Under the pieces are notes generated by a model, which was not told where the DNA came from, did no database searches, and saw nothing but the letters and a program-made list of their open reading frames with translations. A stretch of 47,384 bases of DNA. Origin: Lentisphaerota bacterium (GTDB lineage Bacteria; Verrucomicrobiota; Lentisphaeria; Oligosphaerales; JABHEG01). Position 1 is the stretch's first letter. Every line of letters starts with the position of its first letter. Below, in pieces: positions 9,793 to 18,782 of the stretch. The translations under genes were made by a program, and so were the position numbers. The stretch is taken from positions 1 through 47,384 of the forward strand of contig JABHEG010000237.1 of assembly GCA_018676675.1 (NCBI GenBank). The letters run 5' to 3'.

Positions 9793-10674
9793 ATGATCCC
9801 TGCCACCTATACCTACAAGTGTGTGAATGATCTCGCGGTGAAGGCTGATGTGTACCGCTCCGAACACGGCGGCAAACGTCCGTGTGTCGTGTGGATCCAC
9901 GGCGGGGCTCTGATCAATGGACATCGCGGGGCAGTGCCTGCATTCCTGCTCGAACCGCTTCTGGAGGCGGGGTATGTCGTCGTTTCAGTTGACTATCGTC
10001 TGGCGCCCGAGACGATGTTGCCGCAGATCATTGAGGATCTGGAGGATGCCTGGCGTTGGGTCTGTGAGGAGGGACCAGGGTTGTTCGGCATCGACGGGGG
10101 ACGCGTAGCTGCTGTGGGCGGCTCAGCAGGCGGTTATCTGGCGCTTACGGCTGGTTTCCGTGCGTGCCCGCGACCGGCGTGCGTCGTTGCCTTTTGGGGA
10201 TACGGCGATCTCATCGGCAGTTGGTACAGCATGCCCAGTCCGCATCCAGCGCACCACAGACTTGAACCGACTGAGGTCGAGGCGCGTCAACAGGTCAGTG
10301 GGTCGGCAGTTTCCGACGCGCGTGAGCGCCAGGGTGATGGGGGCGCCTTCTACCAATACTGCCGTCAGCAGGGCATCTGGCCGCAGGAGGTGTCGGGCTG
10401 GGATCCGCATGCCGAGGCCGAACGCTTTTATCCCTTCATGCCCGTTCGCAACGTCAGTCCCGGTTACCCCCCGGCTCTGCTTGTGCATGGCACCGACGAC
10501 ACCGATGTGCCTTACGAGCAGTCTGTCATGATGACCGAGCAATTCAGGCAGCACGGCGTTGTCCACGAGTTGATCACGATCCCGGGCGCAGAGCACGGGT
10601 TGGCCGGCGGGGATCCGGGCGAGATTGCCGCCGCCCACAGAGCCGCTCTGGCCTTCTTGACAACGCACACGTGA
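9793..10674 (+). CDS. Alpha/beta hydrolase, carboxylesterase (HSL-like)
   Basis: A 293-residue cytoplasmic alpha/beta hydrolase of the hormone-sensitive-lipase/BD-FAE-like esterase type. The start at 9793 was chosen because AGGAG lies about 10 bases upstream and the sequence before it is unconserved overlap with the previous gene. The oxyanion motif HGG is at residues 36-38. The nucleophile elbow is GGSAGG with Ser111 (the usual family motif is GDSAG, so the first residue differs). The acid is probably Asp236 in HGTDDTDVPY and the base His268 in GAEHG. VDYRLAPE is a typical HSL-family landmark. It most likely removes acyl groups, for example acetyl from sugars, given its place among glycan-degrading genes. 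It probably shares a transcript with the beta-propeller gene. Confidence 0.8.
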   Translation: MIPATYTYKCVNDLAVKADVYRSEHGGKRPCVVWIHGGALINGHRGAVPAFLLEPLLEAGYVVVSVDYRLAPETMLPQIIEDLEDAWRWVCEEGPGLFGIDGGRVAAVGGSAGGYLALTAGFRACPRPACVVAFWGYGDLIGSWYSMPSPHPAHHRLEPTEVEARQQVSGSAVSDARERQGDGGAFYQYCRQQGIWPQEVSGWDPHAEAERFYPFMPVRNVSPGYPPALLVHGTDDTDVPYEQSVMMTEQFRQHGVVHELITIPGAEHGLAGGDPGEIAAAHRAALAFLTTHT

Positions 10675-10754
10675 ATCCCACGGGGAGCTGGTCCTGAATG
10701 AAGGCCAGTCTCGATTGGCGCTGAGATAGGTGGCGGGAAACGTATCCCGCAAGA

Positions 10755-10827
10755 GGTCGCCGGGGGGCACCGCCTCCCGCATTGGGGGCAGGCGCAGCCA
10801 ACGTGGGAGGGGCTGCCATGCCCCGAT
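10755..10827 (+). repeat. Intergenic repeat element, copy 1
   Basis: A 73-base stretch in the gap before the large GH42-like gene. It is repeated, in reverse complement and with an extra internal segment of about 58 bases, at 36741-36872. Shared blocks include GGTCGCCGG, GGCACCGCCTCCC, GCAGCCAACGTGGG and GGGCTGCCATGCCCCGAT. The right end forms a small hairpin, GGGGC-TGCCAT-GCCCC. Both copies lie upstream of a gene, in the same orientation relative to it. This looks like a dispersed intergenic repeat family of the genome. Confidence 0.75.
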
Positions 10828-10879
10828 TGCCGTTGTCCTGAGCCATTCAAGGCCAGTTTCGGGAAGGAGTGAACAGGTG

Positions 10880-13800
10880 ATGCAACAGCAGTTACGAACG
10901 CTTCTCATCGTGTCAGCGACGTGTCTACTCGCTGCCGCGGAAGCGCGGGCGCTGTCCACAATCACTGAAACAGCCATTGAGGACGGCCCCACCGTGGTCA
11001 TGGAGAACGGCTTTGTGCGCGCCGTTTTCCGGCCTGAGAAAGGGGGAATGTGCACGCAGTTCCTGTGCAAGACCTCAGGCAAGCGTTTCGTGGCGCCTTA
11101 CACCGGTTCACTTCTTGGCACTCGCGTGTGGAACTACACCGACCGGGAGCTTTACTTCCAGTGGGAACGAATGCCCTGGTCGCATGAGGCCCTGCGGCGG
11201 GCAGGGGAGGTCGAATTGGTGATGCGCGCTCCGGGCACGGTTGACTTTACCCGGGCAACGACCTTCGAGAAGCGTCTGGTCCTGCGTGATGACGAAGCGA
11301 TGCTTCGGGTCATGTACACGTTCTCCGTCGGTCAGCAGCTGGTGAACCCGCCCAAGATAGGTCTCTGGTTTCGAAACACGACCACGGTTGTTGGGGAACG
11401 AACCGTCTACCGCTTCCCGCTCGACGATGGGATTCTGACCCTTGACCCGGCGGGAGGCACGGCATCATCGTTTCTGTACAACCCAACCCGCGGCTGGGCA
11501 GCAGCAGCCGGTGAGAATGAAGCGGGGCTCTGCTTCATGATGGAATACCGTCGACTCATGGCTTTCCACCAGCATGTGAGGAAGGAAGTGACGGTCGAGT
11601 GGGCCTTCCGGACAATGGCTATCAAGAACGGGGACAGCTTCTCCACCCGGCAACTCCTCGTGCCATTTGCCGGGATTGAGTCTGTGCAGGGCGGCGGGGG
11701 TGGTGTCGTTGCAGGCTTTAGCGGCCCGGAGACGTACACTGTTGACCAGGCACGGGCGGGGATCGCGTTACACGCCCAGCTCAACGCCGGTATGCCCCAG
11801 GACGGTGAGCTTGTTGTGTCGACCCGGCGCTTGCCAAAGGGTGAGGACACCCCGGTGTGCCGTCGCCGGCTTGCCCTGAAGCCTGGAACGCTCGCAGAGA
11901 CTGACGTGGAACTGGTTTTACCGGAGGGGGGAACGTGGTTTGTGCAGGGAGAGTGGCTACGCGATGGGCGCGTCGTCATGGATTTTGTCAAACCCCTGAC
12001 CATTGGGGAGGCAAGCGGCTCCGTGCGGCTTGCCCCGAAGGAACGTCGTCTTGGCCGGGTTTCCGAGCGTTTCGAAGATCGTGTGCCCCTTGCTGGCGGC
12101 GCTCCCAAGGACCTCAAGCTCTCCACCGAGGTAGAGAGTCCCCACATCAAGTGGGCGAAGCCTCACTGTGGTGGCCGGCTGAGGGTTCTGGTGCTTACGT
12201 CGCCCCACACGGGCCGCGAAGCTGTCGAGCTGGCCCAGCGGCTCGATATGGAGATTCTTTGGGTCACTGCCGGTACTGAATACGAGCTCAACGGGATCAG
12301 CAACTGGTTCCCCTCGAGGTACCAGGTGGCCCATATGAACCAGAACATCAAGCAGGAGTTGCTGCACCCCTGTGATGCCATCATCATCGCTGGCCTGCGG
12401 GGGAGCCTTTTCACGGATGAGGTGCTCGACCTGTTTCGGCGCAAGGTCGAGGAGGGAGCCGGCCTGATCTACATCGGCCCAACCAAAGGGGCGGACAAGC
12501 TGTATGAGTTCCTTCCCGTCGAGAGGGAGAAGCGGATTCGCTGCAGAGCGGAGCCTTGGAAAGCGGTGGGTTCACATGCCATCACCACCGGTGTTCCGCT
12601 CGACCGGCTTCCTTCAACGGCTTACACGCGGTACGAGGCGACGGGCAAGGTCCTTGCCGCGATTGGGAAACACCCACTGGTTGTCGCCCAGACAGGGCCG
12701 GGCAAGGGGCGGGTAGTCGTCTTCACCTACAATACAGATGCCTACGGGGCCGGCAGCTACGCCTATGGCCTGACGCCCTTTGTGGAGGATTCTGACTGCC
12801 GCTTTGAGTACTGGGAATACCACTTCTCGCTCCTCATAAAGGCACTGCTCTGGAGCACACAATGGGAATCCCCTATCCGTCTTGAGGCCATCGAGGCAGA
12901 ACTGGTCGCGGGCCGTCCTGAAGCGGCCCTGACGCTTGAGAACTCCGGCGCGGCCGGCGCGGCACGGGCTGAGATCTCGCTCGCCGATGCCTGCGGTACA
13001 CTGGAGTTCGAGGGCAGTACAGAGGTGAGTTTGGCGCCTGGTCTGCAGGAGATCCGACTCAAACTGTCGGCGGACGACGTTTCTCTGCCCTTGCCCGGTG
13101 GTGCTCACCTCGCAAATGTCATTCTGAGAGATGCAGCGGGACGTGTTCTCACGTGGGGTAGCGTGACGCTCCGAGTTCCTGAGGCTGTGCGGATCGAGCG
13201 GATTGCGTTCGATCGTCGTGCTTACTCTCCGGGGGATGTGGCCAAAGCCACGGTGCAGATTGCGGGTGTGGAAGGCCCAATCCCGCCCGTCATCCTCCGA
13301 GCGGAGTTCATCGACGCCCTGGGGCGGCTTCTTGTCACCCGCGAGCATCAGACTGAGTCCGGTGAGGGAGGGACTATCCCTTTCGAGCTGCCGGTTGGGC
13401 AGCCTCTCTCGACAGTGGCCACACTTCGCGTCACCGCGCTTTCCCAAGGGCGCCCGATTGCGGTCTCCGAGGCGGACGTCATCACCTTCCCCGAGAAGTT
13501 TGCCCGCCGGGCGTGGGCTGATTTCGAGGCCACGGTCTGCGGAAATCACGCGGGTAAGTATGGGCGCGACTACCTCATTCCACTTCGCTCGAGACTGCTG
13601 AAGGAGTACGGCGTGACAACCGTCCGCGCGGGGGTCAGGTGGCGCACGGACCGCGAGTATGCTCGACAGATCCGCGCGGGGTTTCAGATCATGCCACTCG
13701 GGGTTGGCTATGGCTCGATCAACATTGGGCACCGGGTACCCAAAGGGAAAATGAGCTTCAAAGAGCAGCGAGCAAACTACGACAAGACGCACGACAAGGC

Positions 13801-15796
13801 CTATCTCGTGCGTCCCGTTTGCCTTAACAGTGAGAGTGACCTCGCCGGGAACGCGGCGCGCCTGCGCGAAATCGCCGAGTACTGTGCCTGGCTCAAACCG
13901 ATCGGGTATAACGTCGGAGATGAGATGAGTACGACTCACTACGTCACGGCATTCGACTACGACTTCGGGGCCGAAGCCCTCGCGGCCTTCCGCGTATGGC
14001 TGCGTGAACAGTATGGTTCGCTTGCGGCTCTGAACGATCAATGGGACACGGCGTTTGCCGCCTGGGACGATGTCATGCCACTGACGACGTTCGAGGTCAA
14101 GGGGCGTGGCAATTACGCGCCCTGGGCGGACCACAGAGCATTCATGGACTACAGCTTCTCAGCTTTCTTGAGTTGGACTCGTGACCGGCTGCGCGAACGG
14201 GATCCCGAGGCGGCTTTGGGGATCTCGGGAAGCCAGGCTGCGGAGGCGTACGGCGGGTACGACTGGAGTCAACTTGGGCGCAGTCTGGACTTTGCCGTGA
14301 ACTACACCCACCAGAACACCATCATCATGCAACGCTCCCTCACGCCGAACGTGGCCTGGGCAACACCCTATTGGCATGTGCGCAACCCGGCTACGCGTCA
14401 TCACTTCTGGTGGCGCTTGCTCAACGGGTGCTTTGGCAGCTCGCACTTTACGTACCGGTTCATGTTCTACCCCGACCTGACTCCAATGCCCAGTACGGCG
14501 GAGGCCGCAGCGGTTGTGCAGGAATTCCAGAGCGGCGTGGCGAAGCTGTTGAAGAACTGCACGCGCATTTCCGACATCGGCATCCACTACTCGCAAGCAA
14601 GCATACGGGGGGCCTTCATCAGCGGGGCTTCCTCCCTTTTTCGTGAAAACCGCATGGGCTGGGTTCAGGCGCTCGAGGACTCGGGGTTCCAAGGCGAATT
14701 TCTTGCCCGGGAACAGCTGGAGTCGGGAGAGTTGTCGGCGCGCGGTTACCAGGCGTTTGTGCTCCCGTTTTCCGTGGCCATGTCGGCAAAGGAGGGCCGA
14801 GCACTTCGGCGATATGTCGAGGATGGCGGACTGCTCATTGCCGACGGAAAGACCGGGCTCATGGACGAGCGCTGCAAAACGCGGGAACGTGGACTCCTTG
14901 ATGACGTTTTCGGGATTGGGCGGCCCGAGGTCGACCCGTTGGTCGCACCGCGCGAAGGAGAGGCCCGGTTTGAGCGGAATCACGGGGCGTGCGAGCTGCG
15001 TGACCTGGGGCTGGATCTCAGCGTTGCTGAGCAGGCCTTGACGCTCGCGGCCGGAGGCGAGGCGCTTGGCACGCATGGGAAGGCACCCCTTGCAGTTGTC
15101 AAAAAGGTCGGCAAAGGAACTGCCGTCTTCCTCAACTTCTTCCTTGATTCACTCCCACATCGGCGAAAGCTCGGGATGGGAAAGCCGATGCGTGAGCTGG
15201 CTCGGAACATCCTGTTGCTCGACGGCGTGGAGCCTGCCATTCGTGTCGATGTAGAAGCTGACCCGCCTCCTCACATGTTCACCGTCTCCTACACCAGTGG
15301 CGCTGCTCTCTACGTTGCGTCTCTGATGTCGCATGAGGGCAAAACCGCTGGCTGGACTGCTCCTGTCAGCCTGACCTTCCCGAAAGCGGGATATGTCTAT
15401 GACATCCGCGGCGGCCTTGCGCTTGGCCGGGTGGAGGGAGCACGGCTGAATCTTCTGGCGGGAGAGCCGGCCCTCTACGGTATCCTGCCCTACCGTGTCA
15501 GCGCAGTCTCGGTCGCACCGTTGACGGGAGTGGTTACGCGAGGTGAACCAGTGCGATATGAGGTGGCGATCCAGGCCGACGCGCAACAGGCGGGTATGCA
15601 TGTGATCCAGGCTGAAGTGGTTGACCCGGGGGGCGTTGTTCGGGCACACTACAGCACCAGGCTCCTGACCCGTGGTGGAATGGCCACCGGTGAGTTCGTC
15701 CCGGCTCTCAATGATCCGACAGGGCTTTGGACCATTCGGGCGACGGACTATGTCACCCGAGCGACCGGAAGCGCACAGCTCGAGCTGCGGCCGTAG
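10880..15796 (+). CDS. Giant secreted GH42-like glycosidase, multi-domain
   Basis: A 1638-residue exported protein. I chose the ATG at 10880 because AAGGAG lies about 10 bases upstream and a signal peptide follows directly (MQQQLRTLLIVSATCLLAAA). Approximate domains: beta-rich N-terminal region 25-330; a Rossmann-like/ThuA-type domain at 430-650 (RLRVLVLTSPHTG); CARDB/Ig-like modules 680-860; a GH42-type barrel 880-1230; a second alpha/beta, beta-galactosidase-trimerisation-like domain 1290-1440; and a macroglobulin-like Ig module 1530-1638. In the barrel, VGDEM places Glu1015 at a likely catalytic position, and LREQYGSLAALNDQWDT is a strong GH42-like phrase. It shares this core with the minus-strand protein at 23396-26818 but has about 400 extra N-terminal residues. 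Beta-galactosidase activity is possible but not proven. Confidence 0.75.
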   Translation: MQQQLRTLLIVSATCLLAAAEARALSTITETAIEDGPTVVMENGFVRAVFRPEKGGMCTQFLCKTSGKRFVAPYTGSLLGTRVWNYTDRELYFQWERMPWSHEALRRAGEVELVMRAPGTVDFTRATTFEKRLVLRDDEAMLRVMYTFSVGQQLVNPPKIGLWFRNTTTVVGERTVYRFPLDDGILTLDPAGGTASSFLYNPTRGWAAAAGENEAGLCFMMEYRRLMAFHQHVRKEVTVEWAFRTMAIKNGDSFSTRQLLVPFAGIESVQGGGGGVVAGFSGPETYTVDQARAGIALHAQLNAGMPQDGELVVSTRRLPKGEDTPVCRRRLALKPGTLAETDVELVLPEGGTWFVQGEWLRDGRVVMDFVKPLTIGEASGSVRLAPKERRLGRVSERFEDRVPLAGGAPKDLKLSTEVESPHIKWAKPHCGGRLRVLVLTSPHTGREAVELAQRLDMEILWVTAGTEYELNGISNWFPSRYQVAHMNQNIKQELLHPCDAIIIAGLRGSLFTDEVLDLFRRKVEEGAGLIYIGPTKGADKLYEFLPVEREKRIRCRAEPWKAVGSHAITTGVPLDRLPSTAYTRYEATGKVLAAIGKHPLVVAQTGPGKGRVVVFTYNTDAYGAGSYAYGLTPFVEDSDCRFEYWEYHFSLLIKALLWSTQWESPIRLEAIEAELVAGRPEAALTLENSGAAGAARAEISLADACGTLEFEGSTEVSLAPGLQEIRLKLSADDVSLPLPGGAHLANVILRDAAGRVLTWGSVTLRVPEAVRIERIAFDRRAYSPGDVAKATVQIAGVEGPIPPVILRAEFIDALGRLLVTREHQTESGEGGTIPFELPVGQPLSTVATLRVTALSQGRPIAVSEADVITFPEKFARRAWADFEATVCGNHAGKYGRDYLIPLRSRLLKEYGVTTVRAGVRWRTDREYARQIRAGFQIMPLGVGYGSINIGHRVPKGKMSFKEQRANYDKTHDKAYLVRPVCLNSESDLAGNAARLREIAEYCAWLKPIGYNVGDEMSTTHYVTAFDYDFGAEALAAFRVWLREQYGSLAALNDQWDTAFAAWDDVMPLTTFEVKGRGNYAPWADHRAFMDYSFSAFLSWTRDRLRERDPEAALGISGSQAAEAYGGYDWSQLGRSLDFAVNYTHQNTIIMQRSLTPNVAWATPYWHVRNPATRHHFWWRLLNGCFGSSHFTYRFMFYPDLTPMPSTAEAAAVVQEFQSGVAKLLKNCTRISDIGIHYSQASIRGAFISGASSLFRENRMGWVQALEDSGFQGEFLAREQLESGELSARGYQAFVLPFSVAMSAKEGRALRRYVEDGGLLIADGKTGLMDERCKTRERGLLDDVFGIGRPEVDPLVAPREGEARFERNHGACELRDLGLDLSVAEQALTLAAGGEALGTHGKAPLAVVKKVGKGTAVFLNFFLDSLPHRRKLGMGKPMRELARNILLLDGVEPAIRVDVEADPPPHMFTVSYTSGAALYVASLMSHEGKTAGWTAPVSLTFPKAGYVYDIRGGLALGRVEGARLNLLAGEPALYGILPYRVSAVSVAPLTGVVTRGEPVRYEVAIQADAQQAGMHVIQAEVVDPGGVVRAHYSTRLLTRGGMATGEFVPALNDPTGLWTIRATDYVTRATGSAQLELRP

Positions 15797-15823
15797 CGTC
15801 TACTCTGCGAAGTGCACCATAGA

Positions 15824-15995
15824 GGGGCGGAAACGCTCCAGGAAGTCCCGTGCCGATTCAGATTGCGCAGCGGTCGACTGAACATTGGCCACAACCGCCC
15901 ATGGCCTTTGACGGCCCTACCTGACGCCGGCCTACAAAAGCGGGCGGGTCACGCTACAGTTCGGCGGCAACCAACTCTCGCTCACGTTCTCATAG
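15824..15995 (+). pseudogene. Broken 3' end of an unidentified secreted-protein gene
   Basis: The gap before the lipoprotein gene reads in one frame as VPIQIAQRSTEHW then MAFDGP, and after a one-base shift near 15920 continues as YLTPAYKSGRVTLQFGG and stops at 15993. The two pieces together look like the beta-stranded C-terminus of a real protein, while the intact frames on either side do not explain them. I read this as the decayed end of an upstream neighbour of the lipoprotein gene. No family is recognised. Confidence 0.35.
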
Positions 15996-16008
15996 GAGAA
16001 AGACAACG

Positions 16009-18081
16009 ATGACTGCGAACTCCGCACGCGAGCCTCGCGGGCCGGGAATCTGGGCATCCTTCCGGCGTCCCTCCGGTGTCGCAGCACTGGGCCTGGCCAT
16101 CGTGCTGGTCCTTTCCATAGGCTGTCGGACTGTGGACAGCATTCGCGGACTGAGCGCAATCGCGGGATCAGTTTCTGCCTCAGGCAGGTTCGCGGGATAC
16201 GAGACTGTCGTTAGCGAGACGCACCAAGCGTCGTTCGAAGCACGGGAACGCGCGCTGCGCAGCATTGTTGCTAAGGACTCCTGCTGGCCGCACGGGGCCT
16301 GGGGCGACACGATGTGGACCTTGGTCGCACTGTACCTGAACGAGAAGACCGACGCCGCCAACGACCGGCTGTTGAAGCGTGCCCAGGCTTACTGCGATGC
16401 CCGCCGCGCCCAGCCTGTCGGAGAAGAGTTTCTGCCCGAGAAGACCAAGGATATTTCGCCCTGGGCCTACTTCGCGCTCACCGACTACGTGCGTATGCTC
16501 TGCCTATTCCGCGTCGCGAGCACGCACCACCCCGGGCGCCTGCGCCCCCGGACCGAAGCGGCGATGAAAGAGGCTCTCTGGTGGCTGGTCAAGGCCGACA
16601 GCAAGGTTGCGGATGCGTCGCTGGACAACCTGCTGGTGCTGTTGGGCACCGAGAATCACGACCTGACCCGGCGCCCGAACTACTACCTGATCGCGTCGGT
16701 GCTCAAAGATGACCCCGCCTTTAGGGACCGGCGCTACGACGACGGACACACGGCCGCGGAGCACTTCGCCGCCTACAACGACTTCTTCCGGGAATGGCCG
16801 CGGAAACGGGCAATGACCGGGCTCTGGTTCGAAGTCGGCTCTGACACCTACCAGAAGTATTCGTGGCCGGCCCTGTTCAACCTCCACGAACTGGCCCCGG
16901 ATCCGCTCGTGCGGGAACGCTTCGGCATGCTCCTTGACCTCGCCTTCATCGAGGAGGCGCAGGTTGCGATTCAGGGCCGGCGCGGGGGCGGGCGCAGCCG
17001 TGCAGGCTACGGAAAGAACAACTTCGAGGGGTACAAGAATCTGCTCTACGCGCCTGAGGGCATCCCGGCTGGATGCAGCCATTCGAAGGTCATCGAGACC
17101 AGTCGTTACCAATTGCCGGCGGCGGCCATCCTGCTCCGGAAGCTTGCGTTCCCGGCCGAGGAGCCGTTCGTCATTGCCAATCGCGTGCTCGGCGAGTTGG
17201 GGCCGGGGGGGGGCCATGCTGCGGACTCCGCATTGGTCAACTACGCCTACCGCACGCCGCATTACCTGCTCGGAAGTACGCTGCAGAATCCGGCCTTGAG
17301 CATGCCGCACTCGGAGACGGGCGAGCCGGTGCTCAAATACGCCGGAATCTCGCGACAGAAACGCTGGAGCGGCATGCTCTTCCACGCCCCGGAAGCCAGG
17401 CCCCCACTGATCCCCGCCGCCGCCGAGATGTGCGCGGTCTATTCCGTGGTCGAGAAGACGCGTGGTGGTCGGCCGCAACACCCGCACTGGAGCTTCCAGC
17501 ACGAGAACGTTCTTTTCCTGCAGCGGATTGCAGCGCAGCAGCCTGAATTCCCGATGCGTATGGGCTCCTACAGCACGGGTCGGGTGAGCATCCGCTTCCA
17601 CGGCCGGAAGCTGGAGAAGGTCGAGGAGGGTGGCTGGATCTTTGCCGGCAACGGCACGGCCTTCGTCGCCGTAAGGTTCCTGGACGGCGGCTACGAGTGG
17701 GACGACACTCGCGAGTTGGCCAGTCCCGTCGATTACGACAGGTTCCGGACCACATCACGTGTTCTGATCCACGCCGGCGACGTGGGTTCTGGTACCTCGT
17801 TCGAGGCGTTCCGTGCTGCCGTTCTGGTGAATCCGCTGACGGTCGAACGGGACCGGGTGGAGTACCAGCCGGCCCCGGCGGGGCCGCGTCTGGAATGCTT
17901 CCGCTACGATGCCGACGCGCACGAACAGTTCAGGCTCCCCCGGATCGGCGGCAAGGTCGTCGACCTCAGGCCGGAGTGGACCTACCGTAGTCCCTACCTG
18001 AACGGGCGATTCGGCGGCGACCGGGTCATGGTGACGGTCGGGCCAGTGAAGCAGGTCTACGACTTTGGGGCCCGCAACTGA
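16009..18081 (+). CDS. Putative lipoprotein with alpha/alpha-barrel polysaccharide-lyase-like fold
   Basis: A 690-residue protein with AGGAGAAAG as ribosome site. The N-terminus has a basic region, a hydrophobic stretch (VAALGLAIVLVL) and SIGC at Cys39, an acceptable though not ideal lipobox, so it is probably anchored in a membrane. Residues about 60-430 are helix-rich and contain repeated hairpins (WALFNL-type, RRPNYYLIASVL, YAYRTPHYLLGS), resembling the (alpha/alpha) toroid of heparinase/alginate-lyase families. Residues about 430-690 are beta-rich (SIRFHGRKLEKVEEGGWIF), as expected for the sandwich domain of such lyases. I cannot name the family or its catalytic residues. Base composition looks more GC-rich at third positions than in its neighbours, and broken gene pieces lie on both sides, suggesting a transferred segment. 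Confidence 0.6.
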   Translation: MTANSAREPRGPGIWASFRRPSGVAALGLAIVLVLSIGCRTVDSIRGLSAIAGSVSASGRFAGYETVVSETHQASFEARERALRSIVAKDSCWPHGAWGDTMWTLVALYLNEKTDAANDRLLKRAQAYCDARRAQPVGEEFLPEKTKDISPWAYFALTDYVRMLCLFRVASTHHPGRLRPRTEAAMKEALWWLVKADSKVADASLDNLLVLLGTENHDLTRRPNYYLIASVLKDDPAFRDRRYDDGHTAAEHFAAYNDFFREWPRKRAMTGLWFEVGSDTYQKYSWPALFNLHELAPDPLVRERFGMLLDLAFIEEAQVAIQGRRGGGRSRAGYGKNNFEGYKNLLYAPEGIPAGCSHSKVIETSRYQLPAAAILLRKLAFPAEEPFVIANRVLGELGPGGGHAADSALVNYAYRTPHYLLGSTLQNPALSMPHSETGEPVLKYAGISRQKRWSGMLFHAPEARPPLIPAAAEMCAVYSVVEKTRGGRPQHPHWSFQHENVLFLQRIAAQQPEFPMRMGSYSTGRVSIRFHGRKLEKVEEGGWIFAGNGTAFVAVRFLDGGYEWDDTRELASPVDYDRFRTTSRVLIHAGDVGSGTSFEAFRAAVLVNPLTVERDRVEYQPAPAGPRLECFRYDADAHEQFRLPRIGGKVVDLRPEWTYRSPYLNGRFGGDRVMVTVGPVKQVYDFGARN

Positions 18082-18095
18082 GGGGGAGATCTCCG

Positions 18096-18218
18096 ATGAG
18101 GACCATCGGCACCATATCGTTCGCGGCATGGGTTGGGCCCTGGCCCCCCGCCACGCAGTACCGGTTGCCAGATGCTCCACATGGAGCTGATACGGCTGGC
18201 CCTGCACCAGGCCAGTGA
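18096..18218 (+). pseudogene. Truncated 5' end of a downstream secreted-protein gene
   Basis: Fifteen bases after the lipoprotein stop, a strong GGGGGAG site precedes an ATG that opens MRTIGTISFAAW, a credible signal-peptide start. After about 15 residues it turns into low-quality sequence and stops at 18216-18218 after 40 codons. It looks like the beginning of the next gene of an operon whose body has been lost. A genuine 40-residue peptide cannot be excluded. Confidence 0.35.
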
Positions 18219-18245
18219 ACTTCTTGCTGTGCGGGGATCAGACTT

Positions 18246-18782
18246 ATGACACCAGCGATCAGGGACATGGTGGACTTCCAACCTGCAGATCTCTATGGTC
18301 TGTTCAGTGATGTCTACTCATCATCGCAAGGAATGAGCGAGACGCTGGAGGACAAATTTCCCGACCTCGCGAGTTTCCGAAAGGACTTGGCTGTCCTTTA
18401 CGGCCTCCCCGGAGCCGTTGCCCTCGTGGTGGAGATCGCACAGAAGCCCGTTGCTTACGTGATCATCAGACCTCGGAAGCAGTCTAGACTGAGGCATACT
18501 GCCGACCTCAGTATGGGAGTTGCGCACGCCGTACGTGGGCAAGGGTTGGGTGGAGCGGCTCTCCGGGCGGGCCTGGAGCGCGCGTTTGCCGCACCCGAAC
18601 TCGAGATCGTCTACCTCATGGTTCGATCAGACAACACCCCGGCGATTCGCCTCTACGAAAGAGCGGGATTCGAGACGCTTGCTCTCCTGAATCGCGACAC
18701 CAAGATCGGGGATTCCTACTCGGATGGTCTGTTGATGCGGACGTTCGTGGATGGTCAACCCGGCTGGAGAACTGCATGGTGA
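18246..18782 (+). CDS. GNAT-family N-acetyltransferase
   Basis: A 178-residue cytoplasmic acetyltransferase that would move an acetyl group from acetyl-CoA to an amine. Motif A is clear: GVAHAVRGQGLGGAAL contains the acetyl-CoA pyrophosphate-binding R/Q-x-x-G-x-G/A loop. Motif B follows as NTPAIRLYERAGFE. The N-terminal half (residues 1-75) is the substrate-binding part and gives no clear clue to the acceptor. GGGGA lies upstream of the chosen ATG. The stop overlaps the start of a following decayed frame by seven bases. It is not obviously linked to the glycan genes and may be a housekeeping or protein/antibiotic-modifying enzyme. Confidence 0.85.
   Translation: MTPAIRDMVDFQPADLYGLFSDVYSSSQGMSETLEDKFPDLASFRKDLAVLYGLPGAVALVVEIAQKPVAYVIIRPRKQSRLRHTADLSMGVAHAVRGQGLGGAALRAGLERAFAAPELEIVYLMVRSDNTPAIRLYERAGFETLALLNRDTKIGDSYSDGLLMRTFVDGQPGWRTAW

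Noticed and set aside
11407..15240. Long open frames antisense to the giant GH42-like gene
   Set aside because: They are typical GC-rich shadows with no ribosome sites, signal peptides or domains, and the sense frame is clearly real.
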